NCBI RefSeq assembly: GCF_022601875.1 | Contig: NZ_JAKVIP010000013.1 | Location: 62,001 to 126,000 of the forward strand | Origin: Chryseobacterium sp. SSA4.19 | Lineage (GTDB): Bacteria > Bacteroidota > Bacteroidia > Flavobacteriales > Weeksellaceae | Direction: 5' to 3' | Length of the DNA stretch: 64,000 nt | In this document: positions 27,035-36,860 of the stretch, piece after piece | Layout: each line of letters begins with the position of its first letter | Numbering within the stretch: the stretch's first letter is position 1 | Notes under the pieces: generated by a model | The model's input: only the letters and a program-made list of their open reading frames with translations | Database searches by the model: none | What the model was told of the DNA's origin: nothing | Program-made: the position numbers and the translations under genes

Positions 27035-27547
27035 ATGGAATTCTTACAAATTACATCACCTGAAGACTATAGATTCCAGGAAATCTATGATTCTTATTGC
27101 TCTTCCTTCACTGAAGATGAGAGAAGAGACAGAGATAAGCTGGCTTTGCTTTTTTCAAATCCGAAAGTAAAAATAATTTCCGTTTTACATGAAACAAAAA
27201 ATATAGGTTATCTGATCCTATGGCAACTGAGTACCTATAGCTTTGTAGAACATTTTGAAGTATTTGAGAAATTCAGAAGCCAGAAATTAGGCTCTCACAT
27301 CACCCGGTATTTATTTGAGAATCATCCCCGGATTATTCTTGAAATCGAGCCTGAATATTTAGGAGAAAATGCCAAAAGAAGATATTCTTTTTACCAGAAA
27401 AACGGATTCAGCCTGATTGATGAAATGTATGTACAGCCAAGCTACGGAAAAGGAAAAAGACCTTTAAATTTATGGTTATTGGCAAATTATACTCCTGAAA
27501 ATCTACAGGAAGTGAAGGATGAAATTTATGATATTGTATATCACTAA
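27035..27547 (+). CDS. GNAT-family N-acetyltransferase
   Basis: Acetyl-CoA-dependent acyltransferase of 170 residues. The central strand and pyrophosphate-binding region read VFEKFRSQKLGSHITRYL, equivalent to the RxxGxG/A motif A of GNAT proteins, and the C-terminal YSFYQKNGF matches the usual FYxxxGF motif. The acceptor cannot be predicted. It is the last gene of a tight three-gene unit (DUF2851, PspC-like, GNAT) with overlaps or two-base gaps, ending at a hairpin terminator. Confidence 0.85.
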   Translation: MEFLQITSPEDYRFQEIYDSYCSSFTEDERRDRDKLALLFSNPKVKIISVLHETKNIGYLILWQLSTYSFVEHFEVFEKFRSQKLGSHITRYLFENHPRIILEIEPEYLGENAKRRYSFYQKNGFSLIDEMYVQPSYGKGKRPLNLWLLANYTPENLQEVKDEIYDIVYH

Positions 27548-27551
27548 AAAT

Positions 27552-27578
27552 AAAACCGAAGCCTATAACTTCGGTTTT
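27552..27578. terminator. Bidirectional terminator after the GNAT gene
   Basis: AAAACCGAAG (27552-27561) pairs with CTTCGGTTTT (27569-27578) around a seven-base loop. A-rich sequence on the left gives a U-tract for the convergent SIMPL gene. Confidence 0.8.
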
Positions 27579-27629
27579 ACTTTATAAACTGAATTGATTT
27601 TAGCAGATGATGCAAATAAGCCTCTTAAA

Positions 27630-28364
27630 TCAATCCACTTCATATTCCAGTTTAATGGTAATGTTTGCTTCTTTTTCTTTAGAAGAAGTATTAAAAGTTC
27701 CGCCATAAGAATACTCTTCATTTGAATTGGGTGCCGTAATCTGAATCACGCCTGTGGTTGCTTTCTTAAGACTTCCAAGATGACTTCCGGAATTTTCCGC
27801 TATTTTTTCGGCACGCTCTCTGGCATCTTTTGTTGCAGAGGCAATCATTTCCTGTTTAACAGTAGCCAGTTTTGTATAAAAATAATTTGGAGAGGAAGAG
27901 GTAAATTCAATACCACGATTAATAATTTCAGTAATATTTCTGGAAAGATTTTCAATTTTTGCCACTTCCTTACTTTCAATCGAAACTTTCTGAGTCAGAT
28001 TATATCCCGAAAATTCACCCTGAACATAATTTCCGTTTGTATCATTATAACTTCTGAACTGCTTTTGAATATCAACTGAAGAAAAAACAATTTCGCTTTG
28101 CCTGATCCCTTTGGAGACGAGATAATCATTAATTATTTTCCTATCCAAAGCCAGTTCATCATAAGCCGCCTTCAGATCAGGATTATTTTTAGAAAAGCTT
28201 CCTGACCAGGTAATCAGATCGGAAGTGAATTTCTTAGTACCCAAACCTGTTACCGAAATCGTATTTTCAGATTTATTCCTGTTTTTAATCGCATTCCCTA
28301 AGAAAGCAAGACCGATGATAAATCCGAGGGCTCCCGTAGCAACGGCAATAATATTCTTATTCAT
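27630..28364 (-). CDS. SIMPL (DUF541) domain protein, membrane-anchored
   Basis: A 244-residue protein with one N-terminal hydrophobic segment (IAVATGALGFIIGLAFLG) that probably anchors it facing the periplasm. The rest is a SIMPL/DUF541 domain: ISVTGLGTKKFTSDLITWSGSF at the start, a repeated beta-alpha pattern, and the C-terminal NITIKLEYEVD strand. Family members occur at the envelope with roles reported in oxidative stress or signalling, but the biochemical activity is not established. It stands alone between two terminators or gaps. Confidence 0.85.
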   Translation of the reverse strand: MNKNIIAVATGALGFIIGLAFLGNAIKNRNKSENTISVTGLGTKKFTSDLITWSGSFSKNNPDLKAAYDELALDRKIINDYLVSKGIRQSEIVFSSVDIQKQFRSYNDTNGNYVQGEFSGYNLTQKVSIESKEVAKIENLSRNITEIINRGIEFTSSSPNYFYTKLATVKQEMIASATKDARERAEKIAENSGSHLGSLKKATTGVIQITAPNSNEEYSYGGTFNTSSKEKEANITIKLEYEVD

Positions 28365-28442
28365 AAATCATTGATTTTAAATACCTAATAATGATTGATT
28401 AATTTTTCAATGCATCAAATTTTATTCCAGTCTTCATGTATA

Positions 28443-29219
28443 TTACCGTTTACTTTCGTTAAGCCTTGTGGTAAATACCTTAATCATTCCATCCATTCTG
28501 GACAAAGCACCCGCCAGGTTTTTCGCTCTTACAAAAGTTCTTGTCTGTGGTCGTGTAAGAAATGAAAACCCGATGAATTCTGAAATTCTTTCTTCAGGAA
28601 TTCCTTCCTTTGTAAAATATTCATCATCTACCCTGTTTCTTATCCATGCAATATCTTCCTGAAGATCATCATATCTATATTGCCGCTTCTGTCTTCTGGC
28701 CTTTCCGCTGATGAGATCATACATTCCCTGAACATTCAGCTGGCCCAGAATTATCGGCACTAAAACTTCTTTTACTTCGGCAGGCTTTTCACGCATTTTT
28801 CCGACAGGCTGCGGAAGTCCCACTGCATCCTGAACCATTTTTCTCTGGTCGGTTCGAGCCGCAGCTTTAGCATCCTTGTTAAGGTCTCCTGTTATCTTGG
28901 TTACCTTTACTTCTTCAATATCACGGGCCACTCTAATCAACCTGATCAAAAGAAATTTCCCGACACCATGACTTGCTTTTATGGAAGCTCTTTCATAACC
29001 GGTTTTTACAAACCTGATTTCATCATCATGCAAAGCCGCTATAGAAAAAGTACCGTCAGCTAATGTAGATACCTTTTCATCGGTAGACATATTGATTACT
29101 GCAACAGCAGGAAGATCAATTCCCTCTTCATCGGTAATCTTCCCTTTGATAATTTGTGAAAAAGCAGGACTAAACAATACCGTAAAAAGCAGGATTATTA
29201 AAAACCTTAATTTTTCCAT
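28443..29219 (-). CDS. Carboxypeptidase-regulatory-like domain protein (copy 2 of tandem pair)
   Basis: Exported protein of 258 residues with a signal peptide ending near AFSQ. Residues about 22-100 are a carboxypeptidase D regulatory-like beta-sandwich (IIKGKITDEEGIDLPAVAVINMSTDEKVS and DGTFSIAAL with the later FVKTGYERASI), the same domain that opens SusC-type transporters, but here without a barrel. The C-terminal half is helical, with WIRNRVDDEYFTKEGIPEER near its middle. It is a paralogue of the upstream gene 29245-29991, with 25 bases between them, so they form a duplicated bicistron. Role unknown. Confidence 0.8.
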   Translation of the reverse strand: MEKLRFLIILLFTVLFSPAFSQIIKGKITDEEGIDLPAVAVINMSTDEKVSTLADGTFSIAALHDDEIRFVKTGYERASIKASHGVGKFLLIRLIRVARDIEEVKVTKITGDLNKDAKAAARTDQRKMVQDAVGLPQPVGKMREKPAEVKEVLVPIILGQLNVQGMYDLISGKARRQKRQYRYDDLQEDIAWIRNRVDDEYFTKEGIPEERISEFIGFSFLTRPQTRTFVRAKNLAGALSRMDGMIKVFTTRLNESKR

Positions 29220-29244
29220 TGGTCAGTATTATTGATCATTCAGG

Positions 29245-29991
29245 TTATCTTTGCGTTTGCGGTGCTCTGTAGGATGAAATTCTCATGAGAACCGCTCTCT
29301 GAAACCTCATCAGATCGGCATCACTGCAGAAACCATATTTCAGGATTTTCTTTCTCTCGAAACCTCCGGCTAAAACATAATGAATAAAATGCGGGACCAG
29401 TACTTTGTCAATTTTCAAATCTATAAAATACTGTTCTCCGAGAGCATTGGCCAGGTAATTGGTAAGATCTATATCATCCCACTTGTTTTTTACTTTTCCG
29501 ATGGAAAATCCCTGCCCTTTCGGCTGAACAAATTCGCCGGGCCTTGCAGCCATTATTCTCGGATCAGATTTTTGTGACATATAAACAGCCAGATCACTTT
29601 TCAGTTTCTGAACTTTCTTCGGCGGATTCATATTTCTGGAATCAATCCTGATGTCTCCCGTTATTTCTTTTTTGATTTCAACTTCGGCAATCAGCGTGGC
29701 CGCCCTTACTAAGGTGACATTGACGGGAGCGCTTATTGTTTCTTTTGTTATTTTCCGGTTAGAACGCTCGTATCCGTTTTTTACGAAACGCAGTTCATCT
29801 CCTGCCCTTCCCGAAATCATGAAATGTCCGTCACGGTTGGTGAAGACCCTTTCGTCTGTCCGGATATTGATAACGGTTACATCGGGAAGCTCATTTTGGT
29901 CTTCAGAAGTAGTTTTCCCGAAAATATAATCCTGGGCATTGGTGTGGACGAAAAAAAAAGTAAATAGAATAAAGAATAGTTTAAGTTTCAC
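29245..29991 (-). CDS. Carboxypeptidase-regulatory-like domain protein (copy 1 of tandem pair)
   Basis: Same architecture as its downstream neighbour: signal peptide (FFILFTFFFVHTNAQ), beta-sandwich domain (FGKTTSEDQNELPDVTVINIRTD, given in part; FVKNGYERSNRKI) and a helical C-terminal half. I start it at the GTG at 29991 (248 residues), because a promoter -7 box at 30010-30017 overlaps the longer TTG frame and the shorter start places the signal peptide at the N-terminus. The two copies have diverged strongly outside the first domain. Function unknown; the beta-sandwich suggests a periplasmic or surface binding role. Confidence 0.78.
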   Translation of the reverse strand: MKLKLFFILFTFFFVHTNAQDYIFGKTTSEDQNELPDVTVINIRTDERVFTNRDGHFMISGRAGDELRFVKNGYERSNRKITKETISAPVNVTLVRAATLIAEVEIKKEITGDIRIDSRNMNPPKKVQKLKSDLAVYMSQKSDPRIMAARPGEFVQPKGQGFSIGKVKNKWDDIDLTNYLANALGEQYFIDLKIDKVLVPHFIHYVLAGGFERKKILKYGFCSDADLMRFQRAVLMRISSYRAPQTQR

Positions 29992-30009
29992 AGGCTGTTT
30001 TTTATGAGA

Positions 30010-30042
30010 CAAAACTAAAGTTATTTTTTACTTTTTCCACAA
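30010..30042 (-). promoter_or_regulatory. Promoter of the carboxypeptidase-like pair
   Basis: On the minus strand TTG (30042-30040), 22 bases, then TAGTTTTG (30017-30010). The -7 box covers the TTG at 30012, which argues that translation begins at the GTG at 29991. Confidence 0.5.
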
Positions 30043-30171
30043 GTTTAACCACAGTTAACGTGTTTTAGGATTTCTTTTAGAGTTTTGGTTTTAAAACTGT
30101 TAAATAGCCTTTGCAAATTGTTAAAGTTTCATTTAAAAATTAGCTAACTTGCATTCTCAATTCCTTCTCAA

Positions 30172-33100
30172 ATGCAAAATTCTTACACTGTCATCAATGC
30201 TTCGGCTGGTTCGGGGAAAACATATGCGCTCGTTCAGCGTCTTCTGATGATCTGCCTGCGTTATCCGAATCAGCAGCATTCGATCAGGAATATTCTGGCG
30301 CTGACGTTTACCAACAAAGCGGCAAATGAAATGAAGGAAAGGATCTTGACCTGGCTGGGCAACTTTTCCGCGGATAATTTTGCAGAAAACGGAGATCTGA
30401 AAAACATTCAGAAAGCTTTTGAAGAACAGGGCTTAAAAATTACCATTGATGAGCTGCACCACCGTGCAAAAAAAATGCTGGATTATGTGCTCCACAATTA
30501 TTCTACACTGAACATCGGAACCATAGACCGCTTTAATTCCCGGCTGGTAAGAAGCTTTTCACATGAGCTGGGTCTGGCTAAAAATTTTAATCTTGAGATT
30601 GAGGCAGAGCCGTTTTTGATTGAAGCGGTTGACAAAATGCTGGACCAGATCGGGGAAAATGAAATGATCTCCGATTCATTTATGGATTATGTGGATTACA
30701 GCCTGGAGAATAATGAAAGGATCAATTTAAATAAAAGCCTCTACGGCTCAGCAAAAGAATTTGTAAAAGATATTCATTATGAACATCTTAAAAACAACAA
30801 AGACTTTGATACGGCCAATTATGAAAATATAAAAAATACATTGCGGAAAGAAATTTCAGCCGGCAAAAAACAAGCTGTAGAATTGGCTCTAGAATCCATA
30901 GAGCTATTCAAATCCAGAAATATTGAAATCGAGGATTTTGCGCAGGGAAAAAACGGGATAGGCGGTTTTTTCACAAAAGTCATCGACTTTTACCAGCAAA
31001 AAAGGCCGGGGTTTCCTTTCCCGACAACAGCAGAAGAATCAGTGGTGAATAATTACCGGAAAGGGGCTTCTTCCAAAGCAAAAAATAAGGAATCTGATAT
31101 TTTTGAAATCCTGGATCAGCTGCTGGATAACAGGATGAAGCTGATTTTGCTGTATATTGAAACACAGAAAAAAGAGAAAATCTTATCGGCGCTTCTTCCC
31201 CTGAAAGTAAACAAGGACATCCAGGATGAGCTTAAAAAGATTGAAGAGGAAAATGATCTCGTTTTACTTTCAAAATTCAATATTCTTATCAATGAGAATC
31301 TCAGGAACGAGCCGTCTGCCTTCATTTATGAGAAAGTGGGTTCACAGTTCCAGCACTATTTCTTTGATGAGTTTCAGGATACTTCTGAGCTTCAGTGGCA
31401 GAATTTCCTTCCGCTGAGAGATCATTCCGTATCCACGGAGAATACTTCTTTTACCCTGGTGGGCGACCCCAAGCAGAGTATTTACCGTTTCCGTGGCGGA
31501 GAAAGCAAACTGATGCTCGATATCATCAACAAAAAAGAGATTTCTCCTAAAGAAGCCGAACTGTTTGTGCTGAAAGACAACTGGCGAAGTGCAAAAAACA
31601 TTGTAGCATTCAACAATGATCTGTATCGGTTTCATTCAGATACTTTGGAGGAAGAGCATAAAAATATTTTCGGGACAGATGCTGAGCAGAATCCGAAATC
31701 CTCAATTGAAGGCCGGGTAAAAGTAAATCTGATTGAAAACTTAACTAATGAAGATTTTTATACTGATACTTCTGAAAGGATGCGGAAAGATATCCAGGAA
31801 ATTTTAGACAACGGTTTTAAATTTTCAGACATCACCATTCTCTGCCGCGGCAATTTTGATATTTTCAGTTATTCACAGAAGCTGGGAAATCTTAAAGTAA
31901 CTTATAAAGGAGAGAAAACCAACATCAAAACCATTTCAGACAAAGGTCTTACTTTGGAATTGTCCAATACCTTGAAAGCGGTGATTGAGTTTTTAAAATG
32001 GGAGACCAATCCGAAAAACAGGCCCAATCTGATTATGATGATGTATTATCTGAATAAATTGGGAAGAATCCACATGGCAGATTTTACCTTGGAAATGAAA
32101 GAAATCCTGAATATTGAATCACATGAAGATGTATTACAGTTTATTCACCATACGTATGCATTACGTCTGAAACAGGATAATTTTCCAAGGTTCAATTTGT
32201 ATAATTTTGTGGAGTATTACATCAATGAATTTTCAGTAGAGCATAAAGAAACGGATTTTCTTCTCAACTTTTTGGAAATGCTCTTTAACTTTACCCAAAA
32301 TGCAGGGGCCAGCACAAAAGAATTTCTAAAATATTGGGATGAAGAAGCTTCGACCTATACGATTCAGGCTTCAGAAAATATTGATGCAGTACAGATTATG
32401 ACCATCCACAAGGCAAAAGGATTGGAATTCCCGGTTGTCTTTATCCCGATGATGAATAAAAACCGTGATTCAGAATTCACCAATTGGTTTGACACCACAC
32501 AGGATACTGCATTAAAATCGGTAAATATCAATCATTTCAGCAAAAATCTGGAAGTATATGATGAAGAAATACAACACTTTAACAGGCAGAATTCCTATAA
32601 AAATTTTGTAGACAGGCTTTGCCTTCAATATGTGGCTACAACACGTCCGGTTGAGCAGCTGTTTTTTTATATCCAGAAAGCCAATAAAACCTCGAATAAT
32701 TTAGAGCTCTTAGAATTTCTGCAATCTAAAAATACAGACAACCTGGATGAGTTCGACCTGTATGACACCCATCCTGATATGCTGAAAAAGCGTACAAAGG
32801 ATAAAACCTCATCCTTCAAAACAAAAGACATTCGGATCCTGAAAAATATAGATGAAAAAAGCACATCGATAAAAATTGCTACTCCTTCAAAAAACTACCA
32901 GGTAAAGAATAAAAAGGTAAGAATAGGCCTTTTTGTACACGAACTGTTGTCACAGATCAATACGGCTGCAGATATCAGAAAGGTATTGGAATGTTATGTA
33001 CTGGAAGGACAGATCAGTGTTGAAGAGAGCTTGCAGATCAGTCACGATTTACATCAGATCATCGAAACATATGCTGAATTCTTTGACGGAAAATGGGAGA

Positions 33101-33312
33101 TTATCAATGAAAGGGACATTATGATTTCAGAGAACGGCGAGAGCCGGGTTTACAGGCCTGACCGCCTGCTGAAGAATAATGAAGGCTACATTATTGTTGA
33201 TTTCAAAACCGGAGAAGAAAACCGCAAAGATGAAAGGCAGATTGAAAACTATAAAAATATTCTGGAAAAATTAGGAAGAAAAGTTCTTAAAACACAGCTC
33301 ATTTACTTATAA
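30172..33312 (+). CDS. UvrD/RecB-like helicase-nuclease (AddA-like)
   Basis: Large DNA-processing enzyme of 1046 residues combining a superfamily 1 helicase and a C-terminal RecB-type nuclease. Walker A is ASAGSGKTYAL at residues 10-20, motif Ia is ALTFTNKAANEMKER, Walker B is FDEFQDTSELQW, then GDPKQSIYRFRGG, and motif V/VI includes MTIHKAKGLEFPVV and ATTRP. The nuclease shows VHELLS, then RPDRLL, VDFKTGEE and QIENYK, the Asp-Lys-Gln pattern of PD-(D/E)XK. It should resect double-strand breaks for recombination and degrade foreign linear DNA, as AddA does. Its usual AddB-like partner is not next to it; the next gene is a secreted protease. Confidence 0.9.
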   Translation: MQNSYTVINASAGSGKTYALVQRLLMICLRYPNQQHSIRNILALTFTNKAANEMKERILTWLGNFSADNFAENGDLKNIQKAFEEQGLKITIDELHHRAKKMLDYVLHNYSTLNIGTIDRFNSRLVRSFSHELGLAKNFNLEIEAEPFLIEAVDKMLDQIGENEMISDSFMDYVDYSLENNERINLNKSLYGSAKEFVKDIHYEHLKNNKDFDTANYENIKNTLRKEISAGKKQAVELALESIELFKSRNIEIEDFAQGKNGIGGFFTKVIDFYQQKRPGFPFPTTAEESVVNNYRKGASSKAKNKESDIFEILDQLLDNRMKLILLYIETQKKEKILSALLPLKVNKDIQDELKKIEEENDLVLLSKFNILINENLRNEPSAFIYEKVGSQFQHYFFDEFQDTSELQWQNFLPLRDHSVSTENTSFTLVGDPKQSIYRFRGGESKLMLDIINKKEISPKEAELFVLKDNWRSAKNIVAFNNDLYRFHSDTLEEEHKNIFGTDAEQNPKSSIEGRVKVNLIENLTNEDFYTDTSERMRKDIQEILDNGFKFSDITILCRGNFDIFSYSQKLGNLKVTYKGEKTNIKTISDKGLTLELSNTLKAVIEFLKWETNPKNRPNLIMMMYYLNKLGRIHMADFTLEMKEILNIESHEDVLQFIHHTYALRLKQDNFPRFNLYNFVEYYINEFSVEHKETDFLLNFLEMLFNFTQNAGASTKEFLKYWDEEASTYTIQASENIDAVQIMTIHKAKGLEFPVVFIPMMNKNRDSEFTNWFDTTQDTALKSVNINHFSKNLEVYDEEIQHFNRQNSYKNFVDRLCLQYVATTRPVEQLFFYIQKANKTSNNLELLEFLQSKNTDNLDEFDLYDTHPDMLKKRTKDKTSSFKTKDIRILKNIDEKSTSIKIATPSKNYQVKNKKVRIGLFVHELLSQINTAADIRKVLECYVLEGQISVEESLQISHDLHQIIETYAEFFDGKWEIINERDIMISENGESRVYRPDRLLKNNEGYIIVDFKTGEENRKDERQIENYKNILEKLGRKVLKTQLIYL

Positions 33313-33679
33313 TACATTCTACGTAAAGTCCAGACATTCATTTATTATCTGCTATTGACCTATATTTTGATGTGATTAAAATATAAAGGTCTTATTACTG
33401 AATGACGAACAAAACCCAACTTAGAAAATCCTTTCATTTCTGAGTGTTACACTTATCCTGATATTTCCAACACTTACACATTATTTCCTCGCATTTAATT
33501 AATGCTGCTATCTCTTGTGATTTATTTCCAATAACTTTATTTATCAATCTTTACTTATTGACTTTGAGCAATTTAAAACATAAAACTAATTATTAAAACA
33601 TGATAACAAATTCTATGCATCCACCCTGATTTTTTCATTTTCAGATTTTTAAAACAGTTAACCATTAAACAAAAAAAAT
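33313..33679. other. Noncoding spacer between helicase-nuclease and subtilisin genes
   Basis: 367 bases with no gene that I can support. An imperfect hairpin at 33357-33391 (GACCTATATTTT against AAAATATAAAGGTC, two bulged A) followed by TTATT may end the helicase transcript. The promoter of the subtilisin gene must lie in the AT-rich right half, but I found no box fitting TAnnTTTG well. Confidence 0.5.
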
Positions 33680-36664
33680 ATGAAAACTAAACTACTATCC
33701 TTTATCCTGTTGCTTCTTATGTTTATAAGCGTAGACGCGCAGTCCAAATACTTTTATTACTACAATGGAAAGAAGTATAATCTACAATTGGATAAATCTT
33801 CAATTGCCATTACATCCACTACTACCGATGCCGCAAAAGTATTTAAGGCTAAGACCCCCGTTGTAGAAACCTTTGCCAGCAACTCACTTTTAAAAGAAGG
33901 GAAAAAGGCAGATGACCACACCAAAACATTTTATGTGGAAATAGAATCTGATCCCACGATTTCAGATGATCAATACATTGCCAGCATAGCAGAAAAAAAC
34001 ATACATAAAGACATTATTATCGCTTCTCCTTGCTTCTTGACTTCTGAAGGCCAGAAGATGGGTCTGTCTAATAATTTTTACGTAAAACTCAAATCAAAGA
34101 ATGATATAAACCGATTAAATGAACTGGCCGAAAAACATAATGCAGAAATATTAGGATATAATGAATACATGCCTTTATGGTTTACTGTATCCTGTACGAA
34201 GAACTCAACTTTTGCCAATGCAATAGAAATGTCCAACCTATTCTATGAAAGCGGTTACTTTGAAGTTGCGGAACCTGAATTTATGTATCATAATCTTGAA
34301 GCATCTGCCGATCCCTCATTCGGGAGCCAGTGGTCGCTTAAAAATACAGGACAATACGGATCAGCTTACGCAGGAATAGACATCAAGGCAGAACAGGCCT
34401 GGACTTTATCTACAGGCGCTAATGTAAAGACTGCTATTTTTGACCATGGCTTTGAAATGAATCATCCTGATCTTGCCGCTAATGTTTTCGGAACAGGATA
34501 TGACGCACAGACCAATACCTCGCCATCTGTAGTAAGAGGAAATCACGGGACTGCGTGTGCAGGAATCACAGGAGCTGTCCAAAACAACAATCTAGGAGTA
34601 AGTGGCGTGGCTCCGAAAACAAAGCTCATATCCATAAGCATCAACCTTACTTTTGCAGATACACCCCAGCAGCTGGCGAACGGCTTTAACTGGGCAACAG
34701 CCAATGGTGTTGAGGTCATCAGCAACTCATGGGGAGGATATGCTCCGTCTGTTATTATTGAAAATGCGATTACCAATGCTTTGGTTAATGGAAGAGGCGG
34801 AAAAGGAATGGTAGTTGTCTTCGCAGCCGGCAATGAAAACAACACCAATATCCGATATCCAGGAGGTTGGGATCCCAGAATTCTTGTGGTAGGAGCAATG
34901 AGTCCTTGTGGACAGAGAAAGAGTCCTACTTCATGTGATGGAGAAGGCTGGGGAAGCTGTTACGGAACACAACTTGACATTATGGCTCCGGGAGTAAAGA
35001 TGCCGACAACAGACCGGCAGGGAAGCAACGGCTATACTTCTTCCGATTATACTCCGGATTTTAACGGAACTTCATCTGCATGTCCTGTTATCGCAGGGGT
35101 TGCTGCACTGATCCTATCTGTTAATCCGTGCTTAACCGCTCAGCAGGTTCGTGATATTATTGAGCAGACTGCCCAAAAAGTAAGAACCGACCTTTATTCT
35201 TATGCAAGCACTTCCGGAAGATCCAACGGTACATGGCATAATCAGATGGGTTACGGATTGGTAAATGCCTATGCTGCTGTTGTTAAAGCAAAAAGCATCT
35301 ACAGTCTTGCTGCATTTGACAGTGCTGCAGATATAGGTTTGGAGCCCAACCCTTCTGCTACGACCTGGGCCAATATTTACCAGAGTCCGGATCTTTGGAA
35401 CAGACGTACCAACAGCGCTTTCCTGAACCTGACACATCAGGATCCGGGATATATTGGGCCTGGACATAATGTGATGAGATTCAGGGTAAGAAATATCGGA
35501 TGTACAACCTCAGCACCAGGCTTTGCAAGACTGTACTGGACAATGGGATCAACAGGTGAAACATGGCCTAATTCATGGAACGGAATCCAGCTAATAAACG
35601 GATTTTCTGCAGGCGGAGAACTTACGACTCCATACACAGGATTCAATTCTTCAAATACCTATGCTACAGGACAGGGATTCAAAATTCCGGCATTGGCTCC
35701 GGGACAGACCTATATTATTGATGCTAAATGGACTCCTGTCAATCCTGCAATCTATGGCGGCCTGACTGATAACGTAGTATGCTTCCTGGGAAGAATTGCA
35801 ATGCCGGGCGATCCTATGTACAATGAAAACCCAGGCCCTAATGCTCCGATACAGCCTAATGTAACCAATAACAATAATGTGGTGACCAGGAATACCAAAC
35901 TGGTGAGCCTCAGCGGGACTTTCCCTAAAAAATCAGGATTTTTCTTCGGAAATTATCTTGAAAATGATAAGCCGTTTGATATCAGGTTTAACCTGATAAA
36001 AGATTCCAACGTACCGTTTAAAAGTATAACGCGTATTATTATCAAACTAAATCAGCTAGGATGGGAAAGATGGGAAAGCGGTGGTAAAAAGCTCGATGGC
36101 ATGGAAATATTTAATTACGATGAACGTGAACTGATGATCCTTGATCCTACAAACGCCGTTATAGGAAACATCATGTTGAAGTCTGATGAATATCTGCCTG
36201 TTGAAATAACCTTCCAGACCTCGGCAAGCATTTCAAGCACTGAAGAGTATGATTTAGCCGTGACCCAGACTCTTACAGATAATTCAGATGAACTGTATGG
36301 AAGTGTATGCCATTTTCTTGTCACAATTAATGAGAAAGATGTTGAAGAAGGTGAGCCATACTGTGATGAAAAATGCAGACAGGCAAAAATGCAGTCTTTG
36401 GTATTACAGGATATAAAATTATCTCCAAATCCTGCTTCTTCTCAAGCGGCTTTAGAATTTCACCTGAGAGAAGATGCAAAAGTTACCGTTCTGTTAGCAG
36501 ATTACAATGGAACAACGCTTAAAACCATTTCGAACTCGGAAATGATGAGAAAAGGAACCAGTAAAAAGAATTTTTCCATCTCAGAACTTCCAAATGGAGT
36601 ATATGTAATCAGTATTCTGGCTAATTCTGAAAAGAAATCCATCCATCTGATTGTAAAGCATTAA
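33680..36664 (+). CDS. S8 subtilisin-like serine protease with type IX sorting domain
   Basis: Exported protease of 994 residues. Signal peptide (ending near ISVDAQ), a propeptide region to about residue 215, then a subtilase domain with catalytic Asp255 (FDHGFEMNHPDL), His289 (GNHGTACAGI) and Ser465 (NGTSSACPVIAG). The residues after Asp255 are HG, not the usual TG or SG. A large beta-rich region follows (about 540-900), with extra Cys pairs, then the type A T9SS C-terminal domain (LSPNPASSQ; LPNGVYVISIL; IHLIVKH). It is therefore moved across the outer membrane by the gliding-motility-type secretion system and is a candidate secreted digestive enzyme or virulence factor. Ends at a good terminator. 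Confidence 0.92.
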   Translation: MKTKLLSFILLLLMFISVDAQSKYFYYYNGKKYNLQLDKSSIAITSTTTDAAKVFKAKTPVVETFASNSLLKEGKKADDHTKTFYVEIESDPTISDDQYIASIAEKNIHKDIIIASPCFLTSEGQKMGLSNNFYVKLKSKNDINRLNELAEKHNAEILGYNEYMPLWFTVSCTKNSTFANAIEMSNLFYESGYFEVAEPEFMYHNLEASADPSFGSQWSLKNTGQYGSAYAGIDIKAEQAWTLSTGANVKTAIFDHGFEMNHPDLAANVFGTGYDAQTNTSPSVVRGNHGTACAGITGAVQNNNLGVSGVAPKTKLISISINLTFADTPQQLANGFNWATANGVEVISNSWGGYAPSVIIENAITNALVNGRGGKGMVVVFAAGNENNTNIRYPGGWDPRILVVGAMSPCGQRKSPTSCDGEGWGSCYGTQLDIMAPGVKMPTTDRQGSNGYTSSDYTPDFNGTSSACPVIAGVAALILSVNPCLTAQQVRDIIEQTAQKVRTDLYSYASTSGRSNGTWHNQMGYGLVNAYAAVVKAKSIYSLAAFDSAADIGLEPNPSATTWANIYQSPDLWNRRTNSAFLNLTHQDPGYIGPGHNVMRFRVRNIGCTTSAPGFARLYWTMGSTGETWPNSWNGIQLINGFSAGGELTTPYTGFNSSNTYATGQGFKIPALAPGQTYIIDAKWTPVNPAIYGGLTDNVVCFLGRIAMPGDPMYNENPGPNAPIQPNVTNNNNVVTRNTKLVSLSGTFPKKSGFFFGNYLENDKPFDIRFNLIKDSNVPFKSITRIIIKLNQLGWERWESGGKKLDGMEIFNYDERELMILDPTNAVIGNIMLKSDEYLPVEITFQTSASISSTEEYDLAVTQTLTDNSDELYGSVCHFLVTINEKDVEEGEPYCDEKCRQAKMQSLVLQDIKLSPNPASSQAALEFHLREDAKVTVLLADYNGTTLKTISNSEMMRKGTSKKNFSISELPNGVYVISILANSEKKSIHLIVKH

Positions 36665-36690
36665 TCAGTTTTTATTAAACAAAATAAAAT

Positions 36691-36717
36691 CTGTCTCAAT
36701 ATGAGGCAGGTTTTTTT
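36691..36717 (+). terminator. Terminator of the subtilisin gene
   Basis: CTGTCTCA (36691-36698) and TGAGGCAG (36702-36709) pair with one G-T, then a run of seven T, 27 bases after the stop. Confidence 0.85.
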
Positions 36718-36794
36718 GTGAAAAAATCAGACTTATTATCAATGCTGGATATTTTTAATTCTTTCTCTATAACATTACAAGCCTCTTTTATAAT

Positions 36795-36832
36795 AAAGTT
36801 TCGGGAATTATAGATATTCCCGAAACTTTTTT
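36795..36832. terminator. Second terminator, between subtilisin and ferritin
   Basis: A perfect 14-bp stem (36795-36808 with 36815-36828) and six-base loop, with a T-run on the plus side. Since the subtilisin gene already has a terminator, it probably also serves the convergent ferritin gene, though its minus-side U-tract is poor. Confidence 0.7.
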
Positions 36833-36860
36833 AACGTGAAAATAAATGTATATTGATAAT

